Shown: positions 46,606 through 58,900 of the stretch, in pieces
How positions within the stretch are numbered: the stretch's first letter is position 1
Layout of the letters: the number at the start of each line of letters is the position of its first letter
Assembly: GCA_020726505.1 (NCBI GenBank)
Contig: JAHLEZ010000019.1
Location: 1 to 64,000 of the forward strand
Direction of reading: 5' to 3'
Source: Leptodontidium sp. MPI-SDFR-AT-0119
Lineage: Eukaryota > Ascomycota > Leotiomycetes > Helotiales > Leptodontidiaceae
DNA length: 64,000 nucleotides
Notes under the pieces: model-generated
What the model was told of the DNA's origin: nothing
The model's database searches: none
Seen by the model: only the letters and a program-made list of their open reading frames with translations
Position numbers and translations under genes: made by a program

Positions 46606-49100
46606 CTAAGAGGAAGCGCCATCACCAGTCGCCAGAACAGCATCGCCATCATACTGAAACTTGGCAGCACGAGCTGGAATAATACCAGCCTGGATAGCAT
46701 GCTCTCTCTCTGCGGGGTCTGCGATTCTCTCACACAGGATAGTACGTGCAGTGCTAGCAAAGCGCAGCTCGCCGTCTGGAATGACGCAATGCTGGGTAGA
46801 GATCAGTGACATGGTCGATTCAGGTAAGTGGAACTCCTTACCTCGAGGTGCTTTTGGAATTCATCTCCAGTCATGACCATGAAGTCTCCATGCTGAAGAT
46901 AGATCTGAAGGATATCCTTAGATGCCTTTTGAGGTTCCTGCTTGTTCTTGCCTTTGCCAGCCAGGACTTTCTTTCGTCGCCACTTCATGACAGCGCCGCC
47001 GCCCAGAGACAGACTGGTAACAGTAGGGCCCAATGTATTCTCGCCATCATCATGGTACTTTGAAGGTTAGCAAATTTCTACAGAATTTCGGGCCTCTACA
47101 AGCCTTGATCTGATTGTTCTTCCGATAACCAAGGGAGAGAAGCTCGTTAGGTGCAATGTAATCAGCTCCCAGATATTCCATAGCTGTCTTTGCAGCCCAG
47201 GTGTTTCGCATGAGAATTCTGAGCATGACATCGGGGGCGACATCAAAACCATCGGATTCTTGAGGAACGAAGAACTTGTAAGTTGCACCCCAGAGAGTCG
47301 TTAATAGGAGCATGTACAAGAGGAAATCAGAAACTTACATAGTTCTTTGTGAAGTGATTAGTCACCATCTCAACAACACCTGTGAATTGTCAGCTCATTG
47401 CAATGTGGCAGAAGAGAATATTCGAGAACTCACGCCCTGCGGTTCTAACTGGGCATCTCTTCAAGTTCAAGTCCTCTCGCTGCAAAGTAGAGAAGATATC
47501 ATCGGGACCAAATGGCTTGCTGTTGATGGTCTTGTTTGATCTGAAATGGAATGTGTGGCAGTTGTTGAAATTTCCTCTGGCATCAGGCATACTGTAGATA
47601 TCGACTTCATAGCCTCCGATGGGAACAGTGACGCGAGTGACACCGCTCTTGAAGAATCCCTTGACCGTAGCTGGCTTTGGCTTCTTGTTGCAGGCTTCTG
47701 GGACTGTAAGTACTTGCCGGGGAATCTTGTACTCAACACCGCAGCCTGGGTTCTCGCAAGTAAAGGAGTTCCAGCGAATGCGGCGACTGCAGCAGTTGCA
47801 AACAGGGCAAACAAATCCTTGCTTGATTTCAGCATTCAAGTCTTTGGTGGCTGGGCCTGAAGTCAGGTTGCTGGGGAAGACAGGAGCGATTTCAGCTGGA
47901 ACTTGACCTTGGAACTGGGTGCGTTCTTGGAGAAAGACCTCGGAGTAGTGCAGGTTCTCAAGTGGAACTGCCTTGCCAGATTGTTGGAAGTAGGATTTGC
48001 ACTTAGGGGTCATACAGAACCATCCGACTGTGTAGATCTCCTTCGTTGTCTTCTTGCAGAAGTTGCACTTCAAGATTGGAGCGCGGGGGGCAGATGGAGT
48101 TGACGCAACAAAGGGGTTTGCCTTCACAGACCAATGTGGTCGTGTGACGAGATCAACGGCCTCAGCACGGAAAACCCAGCATGACTTTTCATACTTGTCA
48201 AACCAGACATCGGTGATGTGAAACCAACCCAGAACACTGTAGTAATGAGATAACTTTACTGGGAACTTGGTGTTGCTTTGGCCTGGGTTCCAAGATCAGT
48301 TGTCTGCTCTGTTACGAAAGAAAAGGAAGTACTGACCGACGCAAGCAATGACAGCCTGGTTGTTATTCATGGCGTTGATAGCTGCCACAGCAAATTGATG
48401 ATCTTCCTTCTGATCTTTGGCAAGAACCATCTTTCCATTTGCATCCTTCTCTCTTCCACCGCCACTGGTTTGAAGTTAGCAATGCCAAACAATGTTCAAG
48501 CAAAACATACATAGTGCAGATGATGACTTGATCACCGAAAAAATCTCGCTCATAAACACCGCCATCGCACAAGAAGCCATAGTACATGCTCAGGCCGCCT
48601 CGAGATTTGTTGCGGTAACCAGAACCTTGATTAGATTTGAATTGATGAATAGCTTCACATAATCCTCCCCTGGTGCGGGCAAACATAGGTGGTTGTCCAA
48701 AGGGCTCTGGCTTGTCTGCAGTAAGATTTTCACGCTGCTTGATGGATTGTTGAACTCCCGGAGAAACAAAGTCTTGAGATTCAGATTCATCGTCGTCGTC
48801 AGAAACTGCGTCATCAACCACAGCGTGTTGGACCTTAGCCTTCTTGGACTTTGGTTGGCCCTTGCTGGACTTCGCGGCAGCTCGCTTTCGAGGTAGAGAA
48901 TGGGGTTCAGGAGGAGGCGTAAGAGATGATTGAGGGGGTCTAGACTCAATCTTATCGCACTGGCAGTTAGCAGTTGAACTTCTGGGAATTCGAAAAGTGA
49001 ACAGCTGAGAACTTACCTCCTTGATGGCATGACTGATAGACCCTGAGATTGACACCTTCACGAGTCCAGGATGGACCCAGGGAAGAATGTGAGGAGCCAT
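46606..49100 (-). CDS. AlkB-like Fe(II)/2-oxoglutarate dioxygenase with zinc modules and SRA-like region
   Basis: Large multi-exon gene, starting MAPHILPWVHPGLVKVSISG (exon 49100-49017; exon 2 48959-48511; exon 3 48464-48337). Domains in order: a disordered Lys-rich region with KRAAAKSSKGQPKSKKAKVQ, likely nuclear. Next is a segment resembling the SRA/YDG fold (GGLSMYYGFLCDGGVYERDF, FFGDQVIICTIGGGREKD, DQKEDHQFAVAAINAM, YYSVLGWFHITDVWF). Then come two Cys4-type modules (CNFCKKTTKEIYTVGWFCMT and CPVCNCCSRRIRWNSFTCEN, plus CGVEY). Last is the AlkB core: YRKNNQIK-YHDDGENTLG with the HxD iron ligands, TVTSLSLGGGAVMKWR, HGDFMVMTGDEFQKHLE-HCV (distal His) and FASTARTI (2OG-binding Arg). A dioxygenase acting on nucleic acid bases is likely from the core. 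The SRA-like assignment is tentative. The intron before YHDD appears to start AAG|GCTTGT. Confidence 0.8.
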
Positions 49101-51727
49101 GACGTTTGATGGCCTTGACTTGACTTGGGTTGGGTTGGTAGTTGGTAGTCGTGTTCAACTTTGAGTTGATATCAACTTGGACTGATGGAACTCGAATTGC
49201 TCACCAAGTGGCGAAGTAAGACTTGAGAAGATAATCAAAGAAGTAGAAGGTATGATGTGAGGATGTAAGAGTGGTAAGGTACGAGAAGAGAAGGGAAGGG
49301 AGGGGAGAGGGAGAGTGTGGTGTAGTGTCGTGTTGTTGAAGGAAGAAGGAGATTCGAGGTCGGGGAGAATTCGAGGAGCCTTTGTACTCGCGTATTCTGG
49401 AGAGAACGGCGCTAGTGGGTTGATGTTCGTTCCTGCTGTGTTGAATCAGGCAGGAGCGACCGTTAGAGAACGCAGCGGTGAATTCAGACGCTAGTGTTAT
49501 TGACTCCAATTCAGGCAAGAACGGAGGGGTGAAGTGCCTAGAGAACCTAACGCGTCTTCTGGATTTGGAAGTCACTTTCGAATAGGCTGCGAGAAACGGC
49601 GCTGTTCGAGATTGAATGTATTCTGTCTGCAGTTGGACTCTTGAGATATTTGGACACGGTGGAATTAAATACATACCCAAGTATGCATACCTAGATACAG
49701 ACGGCTAGAAATATAAAATTCCAATGAAAGTACCTAGGTACATTCAGGGACATGCCAGTGTTCTATCTACGTCCAGCTGGTATGCGTGCCTGAGTGCAGA
49801 TTACTGCATTGAAGATAGTGAATTGAGGTAAAAAGATCTCGAATGTCCCATCTTCACAGCGCCGCTGGGGTTGAGAGATTCACCACCTGGAACTGCTTCA
49901 AGGCAGTTAGGGGTTAGCCTGAGACCTTGGCGACAGGTTGAGCATAAACACAGAGAGTTTCACCACTTGGTTTGGGGCGGGTTCCACTGCTCGGTGGAGG
50001 GTCTGAAGATTCACATCTCAGATCACCAGACGGGGATTCTTTGTTTACTCTGCAAGCAATGTGTCCTATGGCAAGATTGTATCAAGGGGACGCCATTGAC
50101 TACTCTCTAGATTGCGAGACCTTAATACTAAAACCACCTGGAACAAGCTGTAGACTATAGAAAGGCAATGATTCAATTTTCTGCTTGTATATTTTGAAGA
50201 TATACTCCGCTCTGCCAAGACTCGGAAAGAAGAACGTTTGGCAGTACTTGCTTTCTCTTTAGTAGCCACTTTCCCATGGCTCATCTACAGATCGTTAGCC
50301 ATCTCTATTCCTCTAGATGATAGTTGGAATGCTTGAATAGGGCTGTCCGTGGATGTGCAGCACAGGCTGGCTTCTGGGTGCAGCGCCGTTTGCAACCCTG
50401 CCACGAACAGCCTACTCACCATCTTTAGCAACTATCCCTTACAATACATCCAATTCCACGATTCTCTGACTCTGCATATATCCCTACATCCCCTGTAGAA
50501 GCCTTTGAAGCTGCTCCAGCCTCTGCTCTTCTTCTCATAGCTAGTCAACCTGCAACCGCAGCAGCCAGGAGGCCAGGACTGTTTCCACCAGGGCATTGTC
50601 CCTCTTCTTTGCTACATTATTCTCTTCCCTTGAGAGCCGCCATGAAACTACGAGAAAACTTTAACAATAGAACGCGTGTTGACGCGTTGTCTGTTCATTT
50701 CTGGGGATTTTTTGCACGACATGTCGTCGCATCCGTCCTGTCTAGGCTAGGCGAGTTGATGGCACTGAGACAGCCTGCATAGGAGAGAAGCTCAACAACT
50801 CCTTGGGGAAGGCTTCCCAAAAGAATTGAAGCAAGGACAATGACGATTTAGAAGCATGGGATTCGAAAAAGGAACTCTGCCCCCAGTTTCTCAAAAATAC
50901 CCTGTCAAGAAAAGAGAAAGGTGCGAAAGCAGCCAACCCCGAAGATGATTGCCGACCAAGAAGCCGAATCGAACGCTTCTAAGGTATCCACCAGCCACCA
51001 CCAGTATCCATCTCCGTAAAGTCCGAAAAGCTGCTCGGAGCTTGGAAGCTCCCTCCCAATAATGATGGGACTGCAGGAACAGCAGTCTGGGCATAAGGAA
51101 TAGAGTGGACTTGCAAGTAAGTACCTTTGTATCCCATCTCATCTCAAAGAAAGGCCAGCAGTGCTTTGAAATGATCCGTTAATCCGGAGCTATTAAAGGT
51201 ATTGATTGTATCTCTAACTACGGCTGGTGTAAAGCCTTGAACTGGAAAGGGAGCTGGCTGGATCTGACCTCGGCCTCGGCCCAAGAAAAAGTGGTCGTCG
51301 GCCATCATTCGAAGCAGAAAGCGGATCTACGGTGTGGTGTAACCCCGCAACTTGAGTATGGGGACGGACGGACGTACCAAGAACCGACTGTGTGTGGACT
51401 TGGAGTCCTTCTTCAACCACCACCCCCTTCTCTTTCCTTCCAACACTTGTATTATTCCCTCGGCTCCTCCTTTTCTCATCAGCTCTCATCAGCTCAGCTT
51501 CCTATCGGAGCAATAAATATCCCAGGTCGCCTGCCCGCCCTCTCGTCCATCTCCTGAGAGAACGCAAAGCAATCCCAAGGGTTGGAGCTACCTAACCTTA
51601 TTGTACTTCGTTACCCCTGCTTACTGTACTCGACTCGCATCGACCCGAGCCGATTGACGGTACGGTGCATCTCCAATCCAGTCGGTCGTTCCTGTCCTTG
51701 ATTACTCCTCTCTTTCTTCTCTTCACC
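49101..51727. promoter_or_regulatory. 2.6-kb divergent intergenic region
   Basis: Lies between the AlkB-like gene (minus) and the CoA ligase (plus). It contains purine-rich sequence near 49,250-49,320 and a C/CT-rich leader from about 51,410 to 51,727, consistent with two promoters. Short open frames show no domains. Nothing else was found. Confidence 0.45.
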
Positions 51728-53905
51728 ATGGTCTTCACACCGCCATCATGGGTACCTAAACTCCCCAATAGTGAGTAAACACACTTCTTCGAATCAGGAT
51801 ATGTCTGCGACAGCTTCTACAAGTCAGTGAGGAGTGGCAGATTACCAACTGACTTCGTCGCAGTCCCAGACAATGTCCCCATCAGCCAGTTCATGCTGGA
51901 CGATTCCTACGGTCGCTACCCCCTCAAGAAATCGCGCAATCCGTTCACATGCGGCCTCTCAGGAAGGACATTTACTGCAACGGAGATGGTGGGGAGGGTT
52001 GATCATCTTTCGAGAGCTCTCGCGAAGGAGTTTGGATGGCAGCCGAACAAGGGGACTGAGTGGGACAAAGTCGTGGGCATCTTTGCCTTGAATACTGTGC
52101 GTGTGCTTCTTGCGGGGGAATTTTTTTTTGATTTTTTTTTTTTTTGATGTAGAATCACATACTGATTATCGCAGGTTGATTCTATGACTTTGGCATATGC
52201 AGTCCACAGACTCAATGGTATTGCGACTCCAGCAAACGCAGCATATTCTGCCTCGGAGCTTGAGTTCCAGCTTAAGTCCTCTGGGGCAAAGGCTCTTTTC
52301 ACTGTGAGTAACATTAGCGAAATGCAAATAACAAAGTTACTAATGTTTGCTACAGTGCATACCCCTCCTCGAAACCTCCCTGCAAGCTGCCAAAGCTGCC
52401 GGCATTCCCAAGGAGCGAGTTTATATCCTGGAGCTGCCAAAGGAGCTGTCAGGAGACAAGCCAGTTCCTTTCAAGACTGCGTCACAATTGATTGAAGCTG
52501 GCAGCAAACTTCCTGCAATTGAGGAGTTAAAATGGGAGAAAGGACAAGGTGCAAAACAAACTGCATACCTTTGTTACTCCAGTGGAACATCTGGTTTGCC
52601 TGTAACTATGCCAATTCTGGCCGATAACAAACAACCGCTAACTTGCGCTACAGAAAGGTGTGATGATCAGCCATCGCAATGTCATTGCAAACGTCCTGCA
52701 GATTGGAATATACGAAAAGCCTATGCGCGACCAGAGACCGGAGAGTGAGAGGACGGAAGTTGGGCTTGGTCTCTTACCTCTAAGTCATATTTATGGCTTG
52801 GTTGTGATTGCTCAAGCAAGCACCTACAGAGGAGATGGAGTGATCATTCTGCCAAAGTTTGAGCTTCAATCCTTCTTGAATGCTATTCAGACTCAGAAAA
52901 TTGGAACCCTATACTTGGTAAGCTCCAGAGTCGAGTCTGCGTAGAGTGCTTAGCTGACTCGATCAGGTTCCTCCGATTATCATCCAATTGGCAAAGAACC
53001 AGCAGGTTTGCTCCAAGTTTGACCTAAGCAGTGTCAAGGCAATTTTCACTGGAGCAGCACCACTCGGTGCTGAGACCGCCGAGGAATTGCAGAAGATCTA
53101 TCCGTCGTGGAGGATTCGACAAGGCTATGGTAAGCATTCTCCCAAGGCAAACTGACCAAGTACTAACAGAGATTCAGGTCTCACGGAAACCTGCACGGTG
53201 GTATGCTCCAGTGCTGAAAACGATATATTTTTCGGGACCAGTGGCTCTCTTCTTCCCGGGCTCAAGGCCAAGATCGTGTCCGCCGAAGGTGCTGAGATTA
53301 CTGGATATGACCAACCTGGAGAACTCGTCGTTCAATCACCATCGGTGGTTCTTGGATATCTAAATAACGATGAGGCCAACCTAGAGACGTTCCTGGACGA
53401 TACGGATGGACTGGGCAGATGGATGCGTACTGGTGACGAAGCAGTAGTTCGCAAGTCTCCAGCTGGGAACGAGCACATCGCTATTGTAGATCGTATTAAG
53501 GAACTTATTAAAGTCAAGGTATGTTTACTTCTTATTCACATACTAGCACTAAATACTGACCAATGCTAGGGTCTCCAAGTAGCACCAGCCGAACTGGAAG
53601 CCCATCTCCTTACCCATCCCTCTGTAGCCGACTGTGCTGTAATCCCGGTTCCCGATGATGCAGCAGGTGAAGTCCCCAAAGCATTTGTTGTCAAGTCGTC
53701 CTTTGTAGGTCTTGAAGACAACGACAAGATGGTCGCTCGAGAGATCCAGAAACATGTTCAGGAACATAAAGCTAGACATAAATGGTTGAAGGGCGGTGTT
53801 GAGTTCATTGATATCATACCGAAGAGTCCAAGCGGGAAGATCTTGAGGAGACTATTGAGGGATAAGGAGAAGGAGGCTAGAAGGTCGAAGGGTGCTAAGT
53901 TGTAG
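51728..53905 (+). CDS. 4-coumarate/acyl-CoA ligase-like AMP-binding enzyme, peroxisomal
   Basis: Predicted 584 residues in eight exons: 51728-51770, 51864-52096, 52175-52303, 52356-52601, 52654-52917, 52967-53129, 53178-53518 and 53570-53905. It activates a carboxylic acid as acyl-AMP and then forms the CoA thioester. The ATP loop YSSGTSGLP-KGVMISHRN spans intron 4. Also present are AIFTGAAPLGAETAEE, IRQGYG-LTETCTVV, RWMRTGDEAV, KELIKVK-GLQVAPAELEAH and the C-terminal catalytic Lys in PKSPSGKILRRLLRD. The protein ends AKL, a variant of the SKL peroxisomal targeting signal, so it may work in peroxisomal fatty- or aryl-acid metabolism. Substrate choice cannot be read from this view. Intron 2 carries a long T tract. 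Confidence 0.9.
52124..52146 (+). repeat. Poly-T tract in CoA ligase intron 2
   Basis: Two runs of eight or more T separated by ga, inside the 78-bp intron. Possibly a long polypyrimidine signal; prone to length variation. Confidence 0.7.
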
Positions 53906-54428
53906 ATTTGGGTGGGCAGAAGGGTGGGCGGATGGTGTTTGCGTAGATGGTTTTAAGATCGTCGTAATGTAGATGAGAAACCCAGCATATGAGAGGAAAA
54001 CAAAGCTCTTATCAACAGATCTAGCGTAGCTTTAGTCCTCTTGTTTATCCATACATCCAATGCAATCCATGCCATGCCATATTGCATCATACATACTATA
54101 TATAACCTATTTTTTGTTGATATCCAGAATTACAACGAGACCTGCGATCGAGTGAATCGAGTCCTTCCCGTGATCGGATGGCGGGGTTCACAAGGCTGCG
54201 AGGAAAAGTGGAGCCAATCAATTCATTTTGTCATCGAGGGGAAATAATTTGCCCTTGCGCTTCCTCTCGACTCGATTATCAAGCACCAAAACCAAGGAAT
54301 TGGAGACTCCCCCAACCTTTCCACCACGCATTTAAAACCCTCAACTCTTCCTTTTCTCTTCCTCTTCTCTTCCTCTTCTTCCCATAAACCAAATCCTCAA
54401 GTCAGATCTGAAATCACATCCACACACA
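53906..54428. other. Intergenic; promoter of SQT1
   Basis: About 520 bp. The last 130 bp are strongly pyrimidine-rich (cctcttctcttcctcttcttccc), typical of housekeeping and ribosome-biogenesis gene promoters in filamentous fungi. Confidence 0.5.
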
Positions 54429-55943
54429 ATGTCATCCTCCAACGACTTCAACGACCCTCATAGCGGGGAAACCGACGAAGCAGCCATGCTTGACATCGAC
54501 GAAGCAGCGGAAGAAATCATTGATACGGAAGGCGATGCAGCCATGGATTCTGGTTCTGACGATGATGGCGAACCCGGCGACGATGAAATCATGCAGGAAA
54601 TCCAACTACAGAACGACTCCTCCGCACACTTCGACGCCCACCCTGACAGTATATTCACTATCGCACAACACCCAACGAACCCCTCTATTATCGCCACCGG
54701 CGGCAGTGAAGGTGACGACTTGGGGGGAATAGGATACATATTCGACTCCACACCAGAGCCAACGCCCGTCCTGCCAGCTAGCTACCAATCCGCACCCAAC
54801 GAACCCGTCGAGCGCAAGAGTCTCGAACCGATTTTCAAACTCGAAGGACATACCGACTCAATAAACGCCCTCGCATTCACATTACCGAAAGGAGAGTTTC
54901 TGTTTTCTGGTGGCTTGGATGGGAAGTTAAGAGCATATGTTTCAAACGCGACGGGCTCGAAATGGAAATTCATCGCTGAGGTGCAGGAAGTGGAGGAGAT
55001 AAACTGGATGGTTGCGTGCCCGAACCCCGTGAGTCCAAATACTATTGCGCTTGGTGCAAATGATGGTTCAGTGTGGGTTTACACCGTGGATCCGAAGAGC
55101 AAAGCAGCGCCGCTTGTTATTCTGCAGAGTTATTTCCTTCATACCGGCAGCTGTACGGCGGGAAGTTGGTCGGCTGATGGGAAATTACTCGCTACTGTGA
55201 GTGAGGATGAGAGTTTATACGTGTGGGATGTCTTTGGAGAGGGTGCTGCTGCGGGACTCACTCAAGGCGAAGGCGGAGCTTATGTCGTGGGCCTTACATC
55301 TCTGGACCAGAGATTCGCAGTTGAAGGCGGGCTCTTCAGCGTTGCCATCTCACCTGCTGGAAATTTCGTTGTAGTAGGCGGAGCTGGTGGAAATATCAAA
55401 GTGGTAGGCCTCCCACGCCTCAACTCAGACACGCCAAACCCCGCCGCAAAAACCAGTCGCAACAAAGCCGTTACTGGGAAAGTCAACGCTTCAGCTGGAC
55501 AGTCAGGTCAGATATTAGCGGATCTCAAAGCGCAGGGTGATGGGATTGAGACGTTGGCGTTTGCGCCGCCGCCTTTGACGCTGCTGGCTGCCGGGAGTGT
55601 GGATGGGAGTATTGCGCTCTTTGACTCTGCACATAGGTGGGCGGTCAGGAGGCATATTAAGGAGGCGCATGAGGAGTACAGTGTTGTGAAGGTGGACTTT
55701 GTAAAGAACTCTGCATCAGGGGGCTGGTTATTGACGAGTTGTGGCATGGATGGTGTAGTTCGGAGGTGGGATACTAGAGGAGGAACTGGGATGGCAAATT
55801 CGGGTTTCGTGAAGGAGTGGAAGGGTCATAGAGGGGAGGGCGAGGGTGGTGGTGTGCTTGGCTTTGTCCAAGGGGATGGGAGCCGGATTATCACTGCTGG
55901 TGATGATGGGGTTGCGTTGGTTTTTGAAGCTCCTCTTGCTTAG
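54429..55943 (+). CDS. SQT1: WD40 ribosome-assembly chaperone Sqt1 (AAMP homologue)
   Basis: Single-exon gene of 504 residues. In yeast Sqt1 binds and protects newly made uL16 (Rpl10) before it joins the 60S subunit, and AAMP is the animal relative. The N-terminus is highly acidic (DEAAEEIIDTEGDAAMDSGS and DDDGEPGDDE), as in this family. WD repeats follow: HPDSIFTIAQHPTNPSIIAT, LEGHTDSINALAFTLPKGEF with LFSGGLDGKLRAY, SCTAGSWSADGKLLATVSED with ESLYVWDV, and GWLLTSCGMDGVVRRWD; a last blade ends VALVFEAP. Seven or so blades fit a single propeller. Lack of introns and conservation suggest a core gene. Cytosolic and nuclear action is inferred from the homologue. Confidence 0.88.
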   Translation: MSSSNDFNDPHSGETDEAAMLDIDEAAEEIIDTEGDAAMDSGSDDDGEPGDDEIMQEIQLQNDSSAHFDAHPDSIFTIAQHPTNPSIIATGGSEGDDLGGIGYIFDSTPEPTPVLPASYQSAPNEPVERKSLEPIFKLEGHTDSINALAFTLPKGEFLFSGGLDGKLRAYVSNATGSKWKFIAEVQEVEEINWMVACPNPVSPNTIALGANDGSVWVYTVDPKSKAAPLVILQSYFLHTGSCTAGSWSADGKLLATVSEDESLYVWDVFGEGAAAGLTQGEGGAYVVGLTSLDQRFAVEGGLFSVAISPAGNFVVVGGAGGNIKVVGLPRLNSDTPNPAAKTSRNKAVTGKVNASAGQSGQILADLKAQGDGIETLAFAPPPLTLLAAGSVDGSIALFDSAHRWAVRRHIKEAHEEYSVVKVDFVKNSASGGWLLTSCGMDGVVRRWDTRGGTGMANSGFVKEWKGHRGEGEGGGVLGFVQGDGSRIITAGDDGVALVFEAPLA

Positions 55944-58900
55944 ACTTTCCGTGAGGTTCAGGGGAGTGGCCATGGATGAATGCATTGTGGGAGTTGGGAA
56001 AATAGTACAATAGATTTGTTGATTTTGAATGCAATACCCATTGAAAGCCGTCTCTACTCCAGCGAGCCAAGGTGTGTTACCGATCATTTCTGTAACATCA
56101 CAGAATCCAAGCATCGCTTACAAACAGCTCTCACATGTTCCATTAAGTTGAAACTAATATCTGCCAGACAAGCATATCTCAGAGCTTTGAACCCGCCCTC
56201 ACTATCGTTCTTCCTGGGTTAAATCGTATTAGTCTGTATTTTGAGATAAAAGACAGGCTACGACAGGGAGTAAAGTGGTGGCTGCGACATACTTTGGCGC
56301 AATGCACATAGATATCAGGGGACATGGAGCACTTTAAGAGATGTGCAGTTACAGTTAATACAAACCAAAGGACGCATATTGACTACGTAGCCAAGTTCAC
56401 TGGAGAGCATGAAAGCAGGAAATGGAAGAGAAAGAATCCCGTATCCGAAGAACAGATACAGGTTAACACAGCAAAGTTAACTCAACATATTCTCAGTTTC
56501 CCAAGATCGGCTCTATTTACAGCGAGTCCACTTACCCACACCTAACGCTACATCAACAAAGCCTCAAACCAATCCAGAAGCCCTGTATCAACACAGATAC
56601 ACCGAAATCTAGCATATCTTTGATTCTGGGGAAACAATTTCCTTCTTTCTCGCTAAGATCAACCAGATGCCGTCATAGGCAACACTAACTCTCCGTCGCT
56701 CGTCAGGTTTCCTTATCCCCTTATCCCTTTTTGACACCAGAATATAAGACGTACAGTAGCCCTCATAGTATCAGATAATTCTCAAGTAGTTTAAGTCAAT
56801 CACAGTGCGATTTGTTGGTAATTGTTTCCGCGCCGCCCTGGGAGAGAAATACCTGCCGAGATCTGGCCACGTTCAGAATTTGGGAAATATTTCGATCTCT
56901 GCTTAATGCACTACTACCCCGAGATTTCTCCCGCGACCGACTGCGCGAGTTTGTTCGGTGTAGATCACCTACGGATGTATCACGTCAATCTGCTTCAGTA
57001 TAGAATTAGGGAGGCATCAGTTTTCGTTAATGAAGTATGCGTTCAACTCCCAGGCGGTAAGCGAGATTCCCGCAATCGGGGCTTGTCCGAATTCTGGGCA
57101 AAATCTCACCACCTGTATATTCCAACCGACCTTTGACCCATATTGACTTAAAAAGATGCATGGTCAAACTCCAGCCGGTTATAAGAATTCGTAGCTGACA
57201 TACTGGCTAAGAGATAATATTGTTGTTTGCAAGCCGGGTGTGGGTGGACACTATTGGTTTTCGCTCTCAAGACGGCATCGTCAAGTGGATACTGATTCCT
57301 CAAGTTTAGCTAAGGAAAATTCTTAAATTTGAGTATAAACGCATTAAATGCCAGCTACATGGTCGGATGTGATGCACACTTGACCTTCTCAAAGTCTTGT
57401 CCCATGTGAACGTGCCTCCTTCACTCGCTTAGCGAGTTCACAAACAAAAACTCCTAGTCTAGTAGTTTATGCACTTGCCAATGACAGTACACTAGCATGA
57501 GATCAAACAATTTATCTCCGTCTAGTTTTCTTGGTTAGCCGTCCTAATTACTCTTTTCTTTCGTTTCAAGGGAAGCATGCAGGTTACACTGCAACGAATT
57601 TCACAGCGTGACATCACAAATCTTAGTTTATAGCTTTCCCACATATGGAAATATCCTCTGGATGGAAACATAAAAATTCTCGGTGAAAACTTCACATATT
57701 CTTGCTGCGGCTGATGAATAAGAGATGGGATATGAAGGAGGAGCTTCAGGAGCGGAGTAACCGAATAGAGGAATACACAAGCGGGGACAGGAAGGGGAAT
57801 GTTATATTGCTTGGTGGGAAGAGTGGCCTATTTTCTAAATGCAAGACAGCCTGCTACTCTGATCTGACTACTGGAGAGTCTAAGGAAGTATCTTTACGTC
57901 TCAGTGTTTTTGGACGAAGATCGAGCTCTAGCCAAACAAACGAAATGAAGATCAATAATTTGTTGAAGTAGTTCTAGGTCTGCACCAATACAGCGGTCCT
58001 GAATTTACTAGTTGTGGTGAGAATGAACTTTTGGACCAGAATCTGTGTCTATCCCCTCTGTAAACTATTTAATATGTGATTTCTCCCATCTTGAAAGATC
58101 CCGAGATGATGACATATGCGATCGACATAATCATTTATAGACTTGAAAGACTTCATTTTGTGCTTCTAATTCGGAATCAATACAAGGCTTTGAGATGTAT
58201 CCATCCGGGATATTATCATCTATATCGGTACGATTAGTGTCATCTAACATCTCATGCTACAATCCTGTAATCCTAAGAGTTTCAAGACTCCGATTCCTCG
58301 ATAATTTAATCCTTCAATACCGTAGTTCTCCCTCAACTTTAATTAGTATTCCACCGATTCTTTCCACACTTCGATCCTTCATCTTCGAAATTCCTAATAC
58401 TGCCGTGCTTTGGCACTTCCATCATGCAACACTGCCATCCTCCTATGTTATGATACTTTGAACCCTTCATGCTCTCGGTAACCCCCCCCCCCCCCCCCCT
58501 AATGCAGCCTCGTTCCAGGCAGCTCGTGTGGCTCGAGAAGGCGACTATTTGGCCACATCGCTTCACCGATTACATTGTCTGGCTTATGAAGACACCGAGT
58601 ACTATCACGGTCGGTGTATTCTCTGCCCATCTGACAGGCAAAAGCATCTAGGCTCTTTTCAGCCTCGAGTTTCCATAAGCACGGATCAGCCGAATCTCGT
58701 AAGGCTGGGCTGTCGGGGCGAGCCTCATCTCATCTGAAAACCCATCTTTTCAGCTGGAATTTCGCCATAGCCGCAGGAAGTAAATCTATCGCCAGCCTGA
58801 CTCGGTCACATTGATAAGTCAAAATGAGAAGTTTCACCGACTCGTGTTAATGCCCCATAGAAGACTTCTAACTGGGCTTTCCTCAAGAGGCACACAGAAT

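Noticed and set aside
49201..49680. 159-codon minus frame upstream of the AlkB-like gene
   Set aside because: Composition follows the purine-rich promoter DNA, there is no domain-like content, and it lies in the expected 5' leader region.
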